Shown here one piece after another: positions 56,056 to 57,163 of a stretch of DNA of 57,163 nucleotides (position 1 is its first letter; every line of letters begins with the position of its first letter). The DNA comes from Alloalcanivorax mobilis (GTDB lineage: Bacteria > Pseudomonadota > Gammaproteobacteria > Pseudomonadales > Alcanivoracaceae), in contig NZ_NMQZ01000025.1 of NCBI RefSeq assembly GCF_002864685.1, forward strand, positions 1 to 57,163, given 5' to 3'. Below the pieces are notes generated by a model. It searched no databases. It saw only the letters and a program-made list of their open reading frames with translations, and was not told the origin of the DNA. The translations under genes were made by a program, and so were the position numbers.

Positions 56056-57163
56056 GCAACGAAACCACGCTGATCTTCCAACACTCCCGTCCCGGCCGCA
56101 GCGCCACCGCGCAAGCGCCCAAGCCCGTGAGTGAGGACCAACTGTCCGCCATCCCGGCGAACCTGCGCCGCAAGAACAAACCCGGCCTGCCGGAAGTGGG
56201 CGAGCTGGAAGTGGTGCGCCACTACACCAACCTGTCGACCAAGAACTTCGCCATCGACAAGCAGTTCTACCCGCTCGGCTCCTGCACCATGAAATACAAC
56301 CCGCGCGGCGCCAACCGCGCGGCCATGCTGCCCGGCTTCCTCAACCGGCACCCGCTCGCCCCGGCCAGCCACAGCCAGGGCTACCTGGCCTGTATGTACG
56401 AGCTGCAGAACTTCCTCAAGGAAGTCACCGGCATGAAAGGCGTCTCCCTCGCCCCCATGGCCGGCGCCCAGGGTGAATTCGCCGGCGTCGCCATGATCCG
56501 CGCCTACCACGAAGCCCGCGGCGACGACGCCCGCACCGAAATCCTGATCCCCGAAGCCGCCCACGGCACCAACCCGGCCACCGCCGTCATGTGCGGCTAC
56601 AAGGTCCGCGAAGTGCCCGTCGGCAAGGACGGCGACGTGGACCTGGAAGCCCTCAAGGAAGCCTGCGGCCCGCAAACCGCCGGCCTGATGATGACCAACC
56701 CGTCCACCTGCGGCGTGTTCGAACGGCAAATCGAAGCGATCTCCAAAGCCGTCCACGACGCCGGCGGCCTGCTCTACTACGACGGCGCCAACCTCAACGC
56801 CATCCTCGGCAAGGTGCGCCCCGGCGACATGGGCTTCGACGTCATCCACATGAACCTGCACAAAACCTTCGCCACCCCCCACGGCGGCGGCGGCCCCGGC
56901 GCCGGCCCGGTGGGCGTCTCCCAGCGCCTGCTGGACTACCTGCCCACCCCCATGGCGGGCCTGGATGAAGAAAGTGGCGACTACCACTGGATCGACACCG
57001 ACACCCTGCCCACCAGCATCGGCCACCTCAGCGCCTTCATGGGCAACGCCGGCGTCCTGCTGCGCGCCTACTTCTACGCCATGGTGCTCGGCCGCGAAGG
57101 CATGATCCGCGTCGGCGAATACTCCACCCTCGCCGCCAACTACCTGCTCAAGCGCCTCGAAGC
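56052..57163 (+). CDS. gcvPB: Glycine dehydrogenase (decarboxylating) subunit 2, partial
   Basis: C-terminal-type half of the two-subunit P protein. It starts ATG at 56052 in a 4-base overlap with gcvPA and runs off the window edge after about 370 codons of an expected ~480–500. Features: [12 protein letters not shown] near residue 75, [11 protein letters not shown], and the PLP lysine in [21 protein letters not shown]. The reading frame is intact to position 57163. Confidence 0.95.
   Translation, partial: MSNETTLIFQHSRPGRSATAQAPKPVSEDQLSAIPANLRRKNKPGLPEVGELEVVRHYTNLSTKNFAIDKQFYPLGSCTMKYNPRGANRAAMLPGFLNRHPLAPASHSQGYLACMYELQNFLKEVTGMKGVSLAPMAGAQGEFAGVAMIRAYHEARGDDARTEILIPEAAHGTNPATAVMCGYKVREVPVGKDGDVDLEALKEACGPQTAGLMMTNPSTCGVFERQIEAISKAVHDAGGLLYYDGANLNAILGKVRPGDMGFDVIHMNLHKTFATPHGGGGPGAGPVGVSQRLLDYLPTPMAGLDEESGDYHWIDTDTLPTSIGHLSAFMGNAGVLLRAYFYAMVLGREGMIRVGEYSTLAANYLLKRLE

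Overview
This is a high-GC chromosomal window from a free-living gammaproteobacterium. The gene order tkt–gap/epd–pgk–fba, zapA–6S RNA–fau, ygfB–pepP–ubiH–ubiI and gcvT–gcvH–gcvPA–gcvPB, the SahR-type methionine-cycle operon and two FadL-like porin/lipoprotein pairs suggest an Alcanivorax-like (Alcanivoracaceae or neighbouring) marine lineage. This placement comes from gene content only; no 16S rRNA gene is present. Nearly all genes are ordinary core metabolism.

Layout. 1–7.4 kb: Ca/Na exchanger, AI-2E-type permease, lipoprotein, patatin-like lipase, YrhK-like membrane protein, MATE pump, M20 amidohydrolase. 7.4–15.9 kb: REP-like repeats, the glutathione-dependent formaldehyde pair fghA–frmA with a divergent LysR regulator, a dkgB-like aldo/keto reductase, an AraC regulator, a lipoprotein esterase and a DegV protein. 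16–21.3 kb (minus): methionine/SAM cycle operon sahR–metK–[four-helix-bundle gene]–ahcY–metF. 21.5–27.2 kb (plus): tkt–gap–pgk–fba, ending in a strong terminator. 27.7–31.2 kb: TetR regulator with a palindromic operator/promoter, two small periplasmic proteins with related NID repeats, an alpha/beta hydrolase. 31.4–36 kb (minus) and 46.3–50.8 kb (plus): two paralogous cassettes of FadL-like outer-membrane protein plus ~1,050-residue Ig-like lipoprotein. Between them lie rpiA, ilvA, fau, 6S RNA, zapA, a zapB-like gene, ygfB, pepP, ubiH and ubiI. 51–57 kb: OFA-type MFS transporter and the glycine cleavage operon, cut at the right edge inside gcvPB.

The unusual content is between the genes. About twenty loci carry short arrays of exact or near-exact 7-bp repeats, usually two arms of four heptamers in inverted orientation around a small core. 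Arms of one element share a heptamer type while other elements use different types (GGACGCC, GGACGTC, AAGTTAA, TTGCAGC, GCGTG-based, GAACAGG). They sit within a few bases of stop codons and occupy almost every junction of the met, tkt, ubi and gcv operons. In one element the interior between the two 4-heptamer arms is a complete gene for a four-helix-bundle protein of the 23S rRNA intervening-sequence (IVP/S23) family. I propose that these are one family of dispersed hairpin elements, of which the IVP-bearing copy is the gene-carrying form. That is inference; I recognise no named family that matches. They are called IHA (inverted heptamer array) 1–18 below.
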